A model generated the notes under the pieces. It was not told the origin of the DNA, did not search any database, and was given only the letters and a program-made list of their open reading frames with translations. Of a DNA stretch of 64,000 bases, positions 23,995 through 36,058 are shown in pieces. Position 1 is the stretch's first letter. The number at the start of each line of letters is the position of its first letter. Origin of the DNA: Sinohyriopsis cumingii (Eukaryota > Mollusca > Bivalvia > Unionida > Unionidae). Location: assembly GCA_028554795.2 (NCBI GenBank), contig CM068829.1:129906016-129970015 (forward strand), in the 5' to 3' direction. A program made the position numbers and the translations under genes.

Positions 23995-24490
23995 ACTGTA
24001 TACTGCACAACTTCAATTGTGAAAACTATTGCAAATTAAACTTTATACTGCGTGACTTGTAAAATGAAAACTACTATATCACTTGTAAAATAAGAACTAC
24101 TGTAAATCACCAATTTTATATTGCACGACTTGTGTGATTTTGACTATTTTAATGTAGCTTTAAAACAAAATCAGTCATATCCCTACGATGTCTGCAGTGT
24201 GACAGTTTATAGTGATGTCTAGCACTGGGACATCATGCCGCAGACATGTAGCATGATGTCCCACCCAGTCACATGATCCCGACACCAGGCCGACCAGTCC
24301 TAACACTAACCTCTTAATGCTGAGCGCCAAGCGAGGCAGCTGTCAGTACCATTGTTGCAAGTCACTGACATAACACGGCCGGGGTTCGAACCCGCGACCT
24401 CCCCACATCCCGAGGCGGACGCTCTAACCACTAGGGCACCGGAGTGGTTGCACGACTTGTAGTGAAAACTACTGTAATTCACTGGACTTG
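23995..24490. repeat. short tandem array around 'tgcacgacttgt', split by a SINE
   Basis: 'tactgc(a/g)(c/t)(a/g)actt', then 'gtgaaaactactgtaaa', repeats at about 24001, 24046, 24080 and 24119. It resumes at 24448 after the SINE insertion as 'ttgcacgacttgtagtgaaaactactgtaattcac'. Confidence 0.7.
24121..24460 (-). mobile_element. tRNA-headed SINE (family 2), complete, 13-bp target duplication
   Basis: The element 24134-24447 is flanked by TTGCACGACTTGT on both sides (24121-24133, 24448-24460). Read on the minus strand the head is TCCGGTGCCCTAGTGGTTAG 'agcgtc' with a B box GGGTTCGAACC, followed by a body with 'ggtcggcctggtgtc', 'tgactgggtgggacatcatgc' and 'gcactgtcacactgcagac'-like sequence. Relatives: 27205-27490 (with head), 44515-44660, 45570-45770 and 45800-45990 (body only). 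It is distinct from family 1 in both head and body. Confidence 0.92.
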
Positions 24491-24515
24491 AGTATGTATA
24501 GAATATTACCAAGGA

Positions 24516-24517
<2 letters not shown>

Positions 24518-24597
<80 letters not shown>

Positions 24598-24611
24598 GTG
24601 TGTGTGTGTGT
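24518..24611. repeat. compound microsatellite (TA)n(TATG)n(TG)n
   Basis: About 28 TA, six TATG and seven TG units. Long frames on both strands here are artefacts. Confidence 0.97.
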
Positions 24612-24782
24612 TATGCATATTAAAATTGTTGTTGATGGATCATACAAGTATGAAATATGGTAAATGTGGACGAGTGACCTTTTTTAAACTGGAGGTGTTC
24701 AGGGTTTCATTATATGGTTGATATTCTTCTAAGACAGTGACAACTGTAATTGTATACATAACAAAAGATATGGTTATCACTG

Positions 24783-24926
24783 ACAATCGCTTTTGCTGAC
24801 ATAATTGTACGATCGTTCAATTTATTACATTTTACATTTTAGCATATTAGCGACATTATATAATGCCAAAAATGTAAAATGTAATAAATTGAACGATCGT
24901 ACAATTATGTCGGCACTAGCGATTGT
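24783..24926. repeat. 144-bp palindrome with 58-bp arms
   Basis: Arms 24783-24840 and 24869-24926 pair at about 55 of 58 positions around a 28-bp loop; the core TGTACGATCGTTCAATTTAT is perfect. Weak pairing continues outward ('atcactga' against 'tcggtgat'). It looks like a hairpin MITE, but no target duplication was established. Confidence 0.85.
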
Positions 24927-24949
24927 AAAAATCGGTGATTATGTTTTGT

Positions 24950-25214
24950 GACAACGAGGTATTGTTATTGGTACTGTTGGGTTTAACGCCATTTTCAGCA
25001 CATGATAGGCTATGTATGGCGGCCAGTATTAATGGTGGAGGAAGAACCCGGGAAAACCCCGGGAAGAACCACCAACCCACGAGAAGCTACTGGCAAGCTT
25101 TCTCACATACCCACATTGGCCGAATCCTAGACTCGAACCCACGCAGACAGAGGTGAGATGGCAGTGATCTGTAACGGCGAGCGCTTTAGACCAATCGGGG
25201 CCCCGACAACTAGG
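24950..25214 (-). mobile_element. tRNA-headed SINE (family 1), complete
   Basis: The element 24960-25204 is in reverse orientation: 'gtttaacgccattttcagcac' is the reversed tail and 'agcgctttagaccaatcggggcccc' the reversed head. The flanks GACAACGAGG (24950-24959) and GACAACTAGG (25205-25214) form a 10-bp duplication with one change. Confidence 0.9.
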
Positions 25215-25849
25215 TTTAAAAAGGATAAAGTTACACATTGCTGAATAGTCTTTCACATAGGCAATAGTGGGGTATGGTTGACCCTGGAAATGACTGATCA
25301 AAGGATCACAATGACCTGGACTTTTGGCTACGGTATGCAGTTCTGAACCAAGCTGAATGTGCAGAGAAAGTTATTTGCCTACTAGACTTACCACGAGCCA
25401 TTCCATTAGACCGGCAAAGGGGACGAGCGATTTTCCAGTCAGTGGCATATTTTTTAAAGTCTAAATCACTGATGTACGCTAGTGTCATTTATTTTGTAGC
25501 TCTTAAAAACTTTGCAGGGGTTAACTTTCTATAAGACGAAGCAGAAATGCATAATTCAGTAATAAAATACACGTTTATTTTTTTGCAGATAAATATTTTA
25601 GAAACGTAGGGGAGCTAAGAAAAATGATAGTTAACATGAGATATAAAGGATGCATGCATCGCAAACAGCGCTGCTCACAACAACTGACTCTCTGAGGGCT
25701 TAGACAGAGAATAGTGTTGGGAAACTAAAGCCAGGTAATGGGCATTCAGGAGCCATGATTACTCTAAACGAATACAAAGAATACTTTGAAATCCATTTCG
25801 TTTAAAACCTCTTCAATACAAGCAACATTTCATGTAAGGATAACTAACA
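25215..25849. other. no gene recognised
   Basis: Noncoding. Short open frames on the minus strand have no recognisable similarity. Confidence 0.5.
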
Positions 25850-27200
25850 GGGACCGCAACTATGTACAAAATAGTATGAAACGAGAGCCATGAAAGCCAC
25901 GTCAAGGCCTAACAAACAATGTTTGCGTTCAACTGCATTAAAATATGTGGAATACTTCTCGAGTTTTACTGATTACAAGCCCCATCCTAAGTTTCCATGT
26001 GAAAACACGGGCATACATTTGTCCAAAACGGAGTATATGAGACAAAACGCATAAAAGGCGTAAGTCTGTAAGACAATGTTCATACCGAACTGCATCAAAT
26101 GGTTCTTGAGCTGTGCTGGTTATTGGAATCTCCTGTAGTAAAGATTTACCAGTTATTTAAAAAGTGCAATAACTCTGTCCAAATTTTACTTGAAATATCG
26201 AAGCCTTTAATGGCACATAATGGTCACCAACGTGTAATATACAATGCATCAACCAGGTGGCATACATTTATTTGAAGGGTTGTTGAAATCTCGTGGTAAC
26301 ATGAAGTATCATTGGCTGTATGGATAGGTGGAAAAGGTGAGTACTATACGGCTACTACATCTTGATCCAGAGCCCTAATAATGGGAAAAGGCTAAGGTTC
26401 GATAGGAGCCCGATCCAATCATAAACATTCCAAATTTTAAACCCTTCTGTGGTTCACTAGAAAATCTAACATGACAAAAAATTTTAATTCTATCGCCAAC
26501 CTTGCTAAAATATTGTGGTTTGTTGCATCCAATTCTCGATTTTCTTGTTCTCAGGGCAAAGTCAAACTTCAAACCAGTTAGACAATGATTCACACGTGGC
26601 TCGTGATATGATTGGTCAGCACTGTGGAAGTCTGCACCAATGAGCTGTAACTGACATTTGTTACAGGTAATTAAGCTTTGGTTCAAATTAAGGTATTCAA
26701 CACGCTGACTACATATATTACCATAAACGGTATATTATGCTCCTGCCCCACGTCGAAAAGTCCTCTGTCAGCCAAAAAATAACAGGGTACATATCTACCC
26801 AATACGCAAGTCATCCACACACTTCTGGCTAAAGTATATGGTCGTGAACTGAATTTTGTATGCAGAAACCTCATTTATTTTCAATCACAATGACCTCGAC
26901 ATTCAACCATTTGACTTAAAACTTATTAGTTTTCTTCCTTGTCCCAATGGAACGCTAGCAACAAAGTTTGGTCCAGGTCTGTGAAGTAAAACCAATGTTA
27001 CTGTGTGGAAACTGTTCTTCTTTCTTCAATAAGTGACCTGACCTTTGCTAAATTAATTGGCTTCTTACGCAGAGTGCACACCATCCATAAAGTTTGGTCC
27101 AGGTCTATGACCTTTGATCTAAAATTCGGCACGCCTCTCTCATGCGTTAAATGCACGCCATCCACAATCTGCAAAACTGTTTTTGGAGGCGCAGTGGGGT
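25850..27200 (-). repeat. degenerate array of type B and a related unit (minus)
   Basis: Reversed array B phrases 'tcaatcacaatgacctcgac', 'aacaaagtttggtccaggtctgtga' and 'aaagtttggtccaggtctatgacctttgatc' occur at 26880-27120. A related unit on 'actgcatcaaatggttcttgagctgtgctg' and 'caataactctgtccaaatttt' occupies 25850-26200 and recurs at 33570-33800. It is strongly diverged, so boundaries are approximate. Confidence 0.6.
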
Positions 27201-27204
27201 TGTT

Positions 27205-27490
27205 GTTTAGAAACAAATGGACGCTACGATGCCTTCAGTATGGCAGTTAATAGTGATGTCTAGCATTGGGGCATCATGCCTCAGACATTTGCATCATGTC
27301 CCACCCAGTCACATTATTATGAAACCGGGCCGACAAGTCCTAACATTAACCTCTTAAAGCTGAGTGCCAAGCGAGACCTCTACTAGAACCATTTTTATAA
27401 ATCTTTGGTTTGACTTGGTCGGGGTTCGAACCTGCGACCTCCCGCATCCGAGGCGAACGTTCTAACCACTTAGGTCACCGGAGCGGTCGC
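27205..27490 (-). mobile_element. tRNA-headed SINE (family 2), diverged copy
   Basis: The body ('agtgatgtctagcattggggcatcatgcctcagacat', 'catgtcccacccagtcacat') is followed by the reversed head with B box 'ggggttcgaacctgcgacc' and A-box region 'gttctaaccacttaggtcaccgga'. No clear target duplication remains, suggesting an older insertion than 24134-24447. It sits at the join of a B and an A array. Confidence 0.85.
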
Positions 27491-28490
27491 AAAACCCAAT
27501 ATGTCGGCCATATCAAAAATAAAAATACTGTAAAGGACATTCATCTCAACATGGAATTTTCACTAAAAGATTTGATTACGTCTACCTGGTTCTAAATTAA
27601 AAAAGGTGCTGATATGACGTCTAATATGGCAGCAATGACAACCATACTGCATATCTGGTCATCGCTACTTCTGAAAATGAAGGTACATTACTTTTTTGTA
27701 TGTTTTTTATGGTGTCTTGTTCATCCTAATCGAAAACTGTGCGACCAGAGACATCAAATATGGCCACAATAGTAGCCATCTTGAAAATATTCTTATCGCA
27801 AATCGACCTGAATGGATGGTGGTCTTATCAACATGGGGTTTTCAATGAAAGACTTATCATGTTTAGTTGGTTCTAAATGAAGTTGGTGCCAATCTAACAG
27901 CTAATATGACCACCAGAGTAGCCGTCTTGAAATATTTGTAGTCACTTCATCTAAAAGTAAAGTCTTATCAGCATGGAGTTTTCACAGGACACCTTATGGT
28001 GATAAGATCCAATATATCCATCACAGCAGACATCTTTAGAATTTTATCACTACTCCTGGATAAAAAGTCACATCAACCTTTAGCTTGACAAGAAGACTTT
28101 TTATGGTGTCTAGTTGGTACCAAATGAAATGATGAAATGGTGTCAATCCGATATCCAGGATGGCCATCATGGCAGCCATCTTGAAAATCTACTCCACCAA
28201 TATTGTAAGTCATTTCGATGTGGAGTTTCACCAAAATACTAATTAAGATATCTAATTGGTCCTTAACGAACATGGTGCCCATCTGACTTCAAATATGGTT
28301 ACCACAATGAACGTATCAAAAATGTTGTCACTAATTCTCCTGAATGTCTTGTTATATCAACATGAGGTTTTCACCAAAATTCTAGTTGTGTCTGGCTTGT
28401 CCTAAATCAAAATGGTGCCAACTTTCTTCCAATGTCTGCCAAAGTGGCTAATTTGAAAATCTTATTGCTCAATAATATCACTTGACTGTG
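27491..28490 (+). repeat. degenerate array A, fifth locus (about seven units)
   Basis: Cores like 'atatggccacaatagtagccatcttgaaaat' start near 27624, 27760, 27906, 28040, 28160, 28296 and 28430, a spacing of about 120-146 bp. They are joined by 'ggtcttatcaacatggggttttc' and 'atggtgtctagttggt(ac/cc)(c)aaatga'. Confidence 0.85.
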
Positions 28491-28559
28491 ATAATACCCG
28501 GCTGCTAAAAATAAACGGGCTATCATGATTTCCTAGAAATTCTTTCAGGCAATGGAGTG

Positions 28560-28770
28560 TCAGTCCATTCCAGAAAATCTTGTTCTTCTTTCAGTCGCAT
28601 TATCTTGACTTTGCCCTCTCGAACTAAAAAATGAACAATTTTTATTACCCATGTAAACCATTCACAACGTGTGGCCCAAAGCTGTGACCTCGACCCTTGA
28701 CCTTAAAAGCAATGAATTTCTTCCTTATGGCAAAATGCAAGGCATCCACAAAATTTGCTGTGTTATTTAT
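28560..28770 (-). repeat. degenerate array B fragment (minus)
   Basis: 'tctttcagtcgcattatcttgactttg', 'caacgtgtggcccaaagctgtgacctcgacccttgacct' and 'aaggcatccacaaaatttgctg' are reversed array B phrases. Confidence 0.6.
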
Positions 28771-29558
28771 ATTTATTCTGTAAGCTTGACATTTGTCTGT
28801 CGTTGAGGGTAGCGTATTTATGGCGTACTCGACTTTTATTATTATTATTTTTAAGTTGTTAGTTCAAGGTCTAGATTTATTTACAACTTAAAAATCATGG
28901 AAGAGAACGTATCTTGGTCATTTTATTGCGACTCAGATTTTTTAAAGAAGTTTTTCGTCGGCAAAATTATTTCCAATCTTAACATCAGTCTCTGGAACTC
29001 TGAAATCATTTTCAACTGTGTTAAAACATAATCTGAGTGGAATCATTTATTTAAAAATTGTTAATTGCAATTACAAAAAGTGCTCATTAGTATTTTGATA
29101 ACTAAAACTCAACCTTGTGATTATTGTGAATTCAATGAAAGACATTTAGGATTAAATCAATGGAATACATCAAGACTATTCGTAAATCAGCTCATTCAAA
29201 ACCACTGGTAAATCAGCACTTTCAAGACTTGGAATTAATTCGGAATATTCTGTGCTTTTGGACTTGTGATAGACCTTTTAGAATTATTAGGGATTTTAAT
29301 TGATAATACTTTTAAGTTCCTTGTAAATTTTCACATTGTATTCTCTGGACATAATTTGTTGATTTTAATAAACATTTTGTTCTTGCTTTTTCTGTCACTT
29401 AGTTTATGACCATAGAGTCATAAAAACCGTTGATGGAGAACTTGATATATTGTGCACAAATGTAATTGGTAATAGAGGGACATATGGATGGCATCATATC
29501 TAGATATCTATAATGCAAGATTCACAATACCCCTACTGCCTTTCTCCTGTCATGTATA
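28771..29558. other. no gene; dispersed-repeat copy at 29200-29395
   Basis: The stretch 29200-29395 is similar to 1255-1412 ('ggaattaattcggaatattctgt', 'acttgtgatagacctttta', 'ttgtattctctgg', 'aatttgttgattttaataaacat'). The rest is featureless. Confidence 0.45.
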
Positions 29559-30785
29559 TTGCTGACAGTAAGAGTGTTAAAGAAAGTGTCTTTTTATGCT
29601 TGCATTGTGGGTAACAAGCCAGGGACATACATATCAGGTCACTGTATGTACAGATGGTCTATTTATGCTTGCTTCGTGTATAGCAAGTCAGGGACATACA
29701 AATCAGGTGATGTATGTACAGCTTGTCTATTTATCCTTGCATAGTGGCCAACAAGGCAGGGACATACATATCAAGTGACTGTATGTACAGCTGGTCCATT
29801 TATGCTTGCTTCGTGTATAATAAATCAGGGACATACAAATCAGGTGATGTATGTACAGCTTGTCTATTTATCCTTGCATTGTGGGTAACAAGCCAGGGAC
29901 ATACATATCAGGTGACTGTATGTACAGCTGGTCTATTTATGCTTGCTTCGTGTATAATAAGTCAGGGACATACAAATCAGGTGATGTATGTATAGCTTGT
30001 CTATTTATCCTTGCATAGTGGTTAACAAGGCTGGGACATACAAATCAGGTGATGTATGTATAGCTTGTCTATTTATCCTTGCATAGTGGTTAACAAGGCT
30101 GGGACATACATATCAGGTGATGTATGTACAGCTTGTCTATTTATCCTTGCATAGTGGTTAACAAGTCAGGGACATACAAATCAGGTGATGTATGTACAGC
30201 TTGTCTATTTATCCTTGCATAGTGGCCAACAAGGCAGGGACATACATATCAAGTGACTATGTACAGCTGGTCCATTTATGCTTGCTTCGTGTATAATAAA
30301 TCAGGGACATACAAATCAGGTGATGTATGTACAGCTTGTCTATTTATCCTTGCATTGTGGGTAACAAGCCAGGGACATAAATATCATTTGACTGTATGTA
30401 CAGCTGGTCTATTTATGCTTGCTTCGTGTATAATAAGTCAGGGACATACAAATCAGGTGATGTATGTATAGCTTGTCTATTTATCCTTGCATAGTGGTTA
30501 ACAAGGCTGGGACATACATATCAGGTGATGTATGTACAGCTTGTCTATTTATCCTTGCATAGTGGTTAACAAGTCAGGGACATACAAATCAGGTGATGTA
30601 TGTACAGCTTGTCTATTTATCCTTGCTTAGTGGCTAACAAGGCAGGGACATACATATCAGGTGATGTATGTACAGCTTGTCTATTTATCCTTGCATAGTG
30701 GTTAACAAGTCAGGGACATCAGGCAATGTATATGTAGCTGGTTTATTTATGCTTGCAAAGTTGCTGACAAGTCGGGGCATACATA
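29559..30785. repeat. 68-bp minisatellite with higher-order repeat
   Basis: About 18 units of 68-69 bp, each with 'cagggacatacanatcaggtga', 'tgtatgtacagct(t/g)gtctattta' and 't(c/g)cttgc(a/t)t'. Two unit types alternate: one with 'tccttgcatagtgg', one with 'tgcttgcttcgtgtataa'. A block starting 'agtggccaacaaggcaggg' at 29743 recurs at 30221, an offset of 478 bp or seven units, almost unchanged for more than 250 bp. The 60-93 aa frames over it are the repeat read in two frames, not genes. Confidence 0.95.
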
Positions 30786-31869
30786 ATCTTGCACAGCAAC
30801 AATCAATACCTGAGCAAACCTGTTGAGAATGACCAAACAATTTTATTTTATACCTGTGGATATAATATTAATTCTCTCTTAGATTATGAGTTTTGCATTA
30901 AACCAAATAGTGAAGGCAAAATAAGCAGCATTTACACAAAAAGACATGCTAGGCACAGATATCGCTACAAAGTTAAAGACTTCTAGATCACTCAAAGTCA
31001 TTTGTCATCTTAACTGACTGTAAAATTGGCCATCATTATCACTAATTAGATACAAAAACACAATATTTTGGATAAGTTAAATCCCGTTGAGATCACTGCC
31101 AACATCTGACAAACAGAGCAGCAATCAATTACTGATAGAGTGGCAGTTGTGTTGGTGTTGTAATGAAACACTGCCATGCTTTTTGCATTTTAAGTGGCCT
31201 AAAAAAGAAAAGATGACAGTAAAATAACGCATTATCTACAAGTAATTAAACCAATACGACCATGAGTCACTCATGACTGTAAAAAGAATGTGTATTTAAT
31301 ATAATGTTTGCACAACTGTAGGAAATGCTGCACTTTATATGTAGTGAACAATACGGCTGTGCTCTTGCTCAATCACACAACTTGGCATGGTCTTACTGAG
31401 ATCTTATAATCTGGTGATCAGCTGTGAATTTGTGTTATAGATGTCTATGTCAAAATGTAACATACTCTGCCTTACGGCAGGTGTATAAAATGTAAGAGCT
31501 ATTGACAGTTTTTCTGATTTATTGCTCACATGTGATACCCGCACATTAAAAAAGGTAGCAGACATAAACAGCAGAAAAAGGCGATTCTGAACATTTAAAA
31601 TCATTTAAATTACAAGTATTTTCAAATCTTTTAATCTGACAAAATAAATTATTGATAACATATCATAAAAATGCAAATAACATACATGCACATTATTTAT
31701 CCATATTCAAACATGTATCCCTACCCATCTTTTAATAAATATAGTTTATATTTCTTTGCTGTAATATTTTACATATTGTCAGCAGCTAATCTTGTCTTAT
31801 TTACTATTTGATATGTTTCAAATACATTCTGTTCTCAATATGTACAGTAAGCTCTTAAAACACTGACTC
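30786..31869. other. no gene recognised
   Basis: AT-rich noncoding sequence. Confidence 0.5.
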
Positions 31870-33135
31870 CATGAAATGGACTGATGCTCTACTGGCAAAA
31901 AAAGAATTTACAGGAATTGAAGATAAAACCATTTCTTCCTTTCAACAGGTGATTGCTGAAATTATCTCTGACATTACTGAACAATAATTTGATTTTTAAA
32001 CTAGCTGTTATGGTGGATGTATTGGATATCTGATTGGCTCCATTCTCATCAAGGACCAAGTAGACATCATTTATCTGAGGTCTTTTGGTGAACACCTCAT
32101 TCAGGGGAGTAGTGGGAGAAATATTTTCAAGAAAGCTATTGTGGTAGCCATAATGAGATGTAAGATTGGCACTATTTTCATTGATGCCATCCATTTGGAA
32201 GAAGTGGATACAGAGCTTTCAAGATGGCTACCATGGTGGTCATTTTAACAGTCTCTTTGCATCATTTTCAATTATGACCAGCCAGACACCATAAGTCTTC
32301 TGATGAAAACTTCCATTTAAGATGAGTAGCCATGTCCAAATAATACTCCACTTAAAAGGAGCATCCATAATGAGATTTTCAAGATGGCACCATGATGTCC
32401 ACTTGCATGACAAATTATCACCATTTTATAACTTTGGACCAACAAACATAATAAGATTTCTGGTGGAAACCCCATGTTGATATGGATTTCTGGTTTGGAG
32501 AAGTAATAAAAACAAGATGTTCAAGGTGGCTTCCATGGTGGTCATATTGGATATCAGACCACACCATTTCCATTTAGAACCAACCAGATGTATACATATT
32601 AAGGAGTCTTTTGGTGAAGCACAATGTCAATATAACAGCAATCTAGGAGAAGTAATAATAAGATTTTCAAGATGAATCCTGTGGTGGCAGTCATACTGGA
32701 CCTCAGATTGGCACCATTTATGTCAATATGACTGTCCATCCAGTAGTAACAAGATTTTCAAGATGGTCTCTGTGATGGCCATATTTGACATTAGACCGGT
32801 ACCATTTTTATTTAAGACCAACTTGACATCACAAGTCCTCTGATGAAAATACCATGTCAATATGATTTTCCATTAAGGATTAGTAGTGATAAGATTTTCA
32901 AGATGGTTGCCATGGTGGCCATATTGGTACCATTTTCATTTGGGAAAAGGCTTTTAGTGAAAATCCCATATTGATATGACATCCTTTCAGGAGTAGTGAT
33001 TTTCATATTGGTTTTCATTTAGAATCAACTAGACCACACCAATTCTCTAAATAACACTGGAGGAGTAGTGATTAAAAAAACTTGTTTTAATTGATGGACT
33101 AACCATAAAATAAGCTCTTCTGGTCTATGACTGAA
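31870..33135 (-). repeat. degenerate array A, sixth locus, with leader (minus)
   Basis: About eight units with reversed cores such as 'caagatggctaccatggtggtcat', 'ttcaagatggtctctgtgatggccatatt' and 'ttcaagatggttgccatggtggccatattgg'. It ends at about 33090-33130 with the reversed leader 'aagctcttctggtctatgac', as at 22664. It is the best-preserved A array in the window, about 2.3 kb from the 3' end of Rab9. Confidence 0.88.
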
Positions 33136-34919
33136 AGAGTTAAAAGCTAAACAAGAAATGTTTCAAGAAACACATGCTATTCCCCTAAAACAAACTATCA
33201 ATATATCAAAAGCATAACCAAATGACTCCATGGGGCCCCAGACTGGGACTTGATTTAAATGTAACCAGGAGCATGGGAATATAAGTTATTATATGTCATA
33301 CAAGAATATAAGTTATGACCCCAATGACCACATCTATGAATTTAGTTCATATGCAGGAATAGTACACTGTTACTGATTAGAATTTTATACTGTAACATGA
33401 GCTACTTGTGATGGAAACATTGCAATGGACCCTACTCACAACTTGCACATTAGGCCATTAAAGAGAAAAACTTATGGGAAAACAATGTTAAGAAGATGGC
33501 ATTCAGTGAGCAAGACTTTTCTAAATAATGCTTTAAAAACAACTTCTAGGATTTATAAATAGAAACACAACTTCACATATAATGGTATGAATAACAAGGA
33601 AATTGTCATAATTCTGTCCAAAATGAAGTAGAAAATACAAACCCATCAAAGACATCTAGGTCTATGAAACAATGTTCACATCACCTGCATCAGAACATGC
33701 TCAACACTTCTTGAGCCATGCTGACTGACAAGGGCCATAACTCTGTCCAACATGGTGCTGGTGTGGCAAAGTCCATACAATTAACACTGAGGTAATAAAA
33801 TATCCATGGTCCAACAAATTTTATAGCTAGAGCACACAAACCTCCAATAACCTACATATAGCTATATGATGTGGACTGTTCTATACCTTTGGAATAAATA
33901 CATACAAAAATAATTTACAAATGAACGTAATTGTTAATGATATGTTACAAGGAAGAACTCTTGAAGCAACAGTTTCATATTCAAGTAACTTCTTTGCCTT
34001 TTCCTGGATACTGAACATGACTTATTTGATTCTGAATTATTTTCTTTCACCTTTCTTTTATGCAACAATTCTTACATGTCATGTTTAATAAAATTAAAAG
34101 CAAGCAAACTGCATGAAACACACCCTATAAACTCTGAATATCAACTCTGTAGCTAGAAATGTGTTCATGGAACTCAAATGTCCCAACACCAGGTTCTAAT
34201 CTCTAATTTCTAAGCAAAAATAATGTTGGATGATGAAAAAAATGTGTGAAAATTACACCTGATATCCTACAAGCACTATTTTTATTTCTTCATTAATCCT
34301 TTTGAGGAGGTGGTATTTTTCTCTCAATTGAGAATCCCAGAATTAGTCTAATGACCTAAACACCAACCTTAACCAAGTTGTGACAAATGAACCTCAGATA
34401 GATGAACAAGGTTATGCACTGTTTAACCCTTCCACTGTTGTGTTGGGGCATACAATGTCAAAATCAGTGGCTAAGCAACAAGAATTCTAATGCATGCAAT
34501 ATACATTGTGTAATGAATTGCTCAACTTACAACAGCGTTGACAAGTTTATTTTATGCCCACTGACATTTATTTTGAAACCAATCATATCATGAACCTGCT
34601 CCAGCATAAGTACCCACTTCCTATATATTGCCAGATTGAGGTTTTAAGCAAGTTGGCACATGGAATTTAAAAAGAACCATCATAGGCTTCAACAAATACC
34701 CAAATTCACATTTCTAACACATTTTTTTCTCTACAATTAATGCCTTAAATATGATTCTATTGCAGCAAGAGTACCCACAGAACCACCTCTGGATAGATAC
34801 TGGTGGTTCAATCAGTCTGCAATGTACAGAGATAAAATGAAAGTTGCGTCTCTTACATCAACCTTCTGTTGATTCACACTTGTTACTTTCAGTTGTATGG
34901 AATGCAGACTTCATTCATT

Positions 34920-34921
<2 letters not shown>
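33136..34921. other. no gene; B-related repeat at 33570-33800
   Basis: 33570-33800 contains 'aattctgtccaaaatgaag', 'acctgcatcagaacatgctc' and 'cttgagccatgctgactgacaagggccataactctgtccaacatgg', matching 25850-26200. The rest is noncoding. Confidence 0.5.

Positions 34922-34970
<49 letters not shown>
34922..34970. repeat. (TA)n microsatellite
   Basis: About 23 uninterrupted TA units, 470 bp beyond the Rab9 stop codon on the 3' side. Confidence 0.97.
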
Positions 34971-34971
<1 letters not shown>

Positions 34972-35329
34972 CTTTTTGATGGGGAGCAGACACTGTACAT
35001 GTTTTCTTGTATAATTCATCAATGAATAATTCACTGACAATTACTAAAACTAGATGAACCCTAATCTGGCCAATCTAGAGGCCAGCCAAATATGCTGGAC
35101 ATTTCGTGTAGATGACCATTATACAGAGATGTAGCATGATTACCTGTACAATGGCCCAAATGGGACTAAAATATGTGGCAGTTTACAGGAAAGTCCATGA
35201 TAAGTGAAGCAGGTTTAGAAAAGTTCCATATACTCTTAAGTAAATTGTTCTTACATTGTTACATCAAGTGCAGTACAAAATTGTTTTTAACAATCAGGCA
35301 ATAAACTCCTATTCATAGAGTATCAAACA

Positions 35330-35335
35330 TTTATT
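35330..35335 (-). terminator. candidate Rab9 polyadenylation signal
   Basis: The minus strand reads AATAAA 109 bp after the Rab9 stop codon. It is the first canonical hexamer downstream, so a short 3'UTR of about 130 nt is plausible; other AT-rich hexamers further on could give longer forms. Confidence 0.45.
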
Positions 35336-35443
35336 TTCACAAAAAATCTCTTTACATAAATTCATAAATAATGTTGACTAACAATTAGTTCCTGTAATGA
35401 TCACTCAAAGCCTGTGATCATATCTGCCATGAAAGCTAATTAG

Positions 35444-36058
35444 TTAATTGCAGCAGCCTGAGTTATTAGCTTTATTCTTTTTCTTTAAATCAACTGTGTT
35501 CCCATGCTGAGGTTTCTCATCTATTTGATCCTCTAATTCCTTCAGTCTTTTTACAGCTGCCTTAAAGGCTAAATCAACATTTGTGGCATCTTTTGCACTT
35601 GTTTCAAAGTAGGGACAGTTTCCATTTTGACGGCACCATTCTTTGGCACTCTCACATGGAACTGCTCGATTTTCTACGTCAATTTTATTTCCCAGGACAA
35701 CAAATGGAAAGTTATTCCCATCTTGAATATCAGCATAATACAAAAACTCTTTTTTCCACATTGACATATTTCGAAAACTCTGCAAGTCGTCCACTGCAAA
35801 TGTTAACAGACAACAGTCTGCCCCTCTATAAAATGGTGTACGGAGACTTTTGAATCGTTCCTGACCCGCTGTGTCCCATATCTGCATGGTGAAGCTCTCT
35901 CCATCAACTGCTACATCTTTGTTGAGGAACTCGACTCCAATTGTGTGGAAAGACTGGGCATCAAATTTATTGCTAACAAAACGGTTCATGAGGGAGCTTT
36001 TCCCAACACCACCATCTCCAAGAAGGACAACTTTAAGCAATTTGGATTTGCTCGACAT
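35444..36058 (-). CDS. rab9: Ras-related GTPase Rab9
   Basis: A 204-residue small GTPase of the Rab7/Rab9 branch. In animals Rab9 acts on late endosomes in retrieval of mannose-6-phosphate receptors to the trans-Golgi network. All G motifs are intact: P-loop GDGGVGKS (14-21), switch I with FHTIGVEFLNKD (37-48, T39 binding magnesium), DTAGQE (62-67), NKID (124-127) and ETSAK (152-156). The stretches KSLRTPFYRGADCCLLTF and WKKEFLYYAD are Rab9-like as I know the human protein. The C-terminus ends GCCN, with two cysteines for geranylgeranylation. Length matches RAB9A/B (about 201 residues). The ATG at 36058 is chosen because it follows a 3' splice site by 14 nt; a TTG two codons upstream is not a plausible start. 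The whole coding sequence lies in one exon, as in vertebrate RAB9A. It is the only convincing intact gene in the window. Confidence 0.97.
   Translation of the reverse strand: MSSKSKLLKVVLLGDGGVGKSSLMNRFVSNKFDAQSFHTIGVEFLNKDVAVDGESFTMQIWDTAGQERFKSLRTPFYRGADCCLLTFAVDDLQSFRNMSMWKKEFLYYADIQDGNNFPFVVLGNKIDVENRAVPCESAKEWCRQNGNCPYFETSAKDATNVDLAFKAAVKRLKELEDQIDEKPQHGNTVDLKKKNKANNSGCCN

Noticed and set aside
24380..24447. tRNA gene on the minus strand
   Set aside because: Same reason: it is the head of SINE family 2, within a 13-bp target duplication.
24306..24721. Frames of 113 and 77 aa across 24.3-24.7 kb
   Set aside because: They read through a SINE and a TA/TG microsatellite.
29559..30471. Several 60-93 aa frames with YKSGDVCTACLF-like repeats
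   Set aside because: These are readings of the 68-bp minisatellite in different frames; units of 68 and 69 bp shift the frame.
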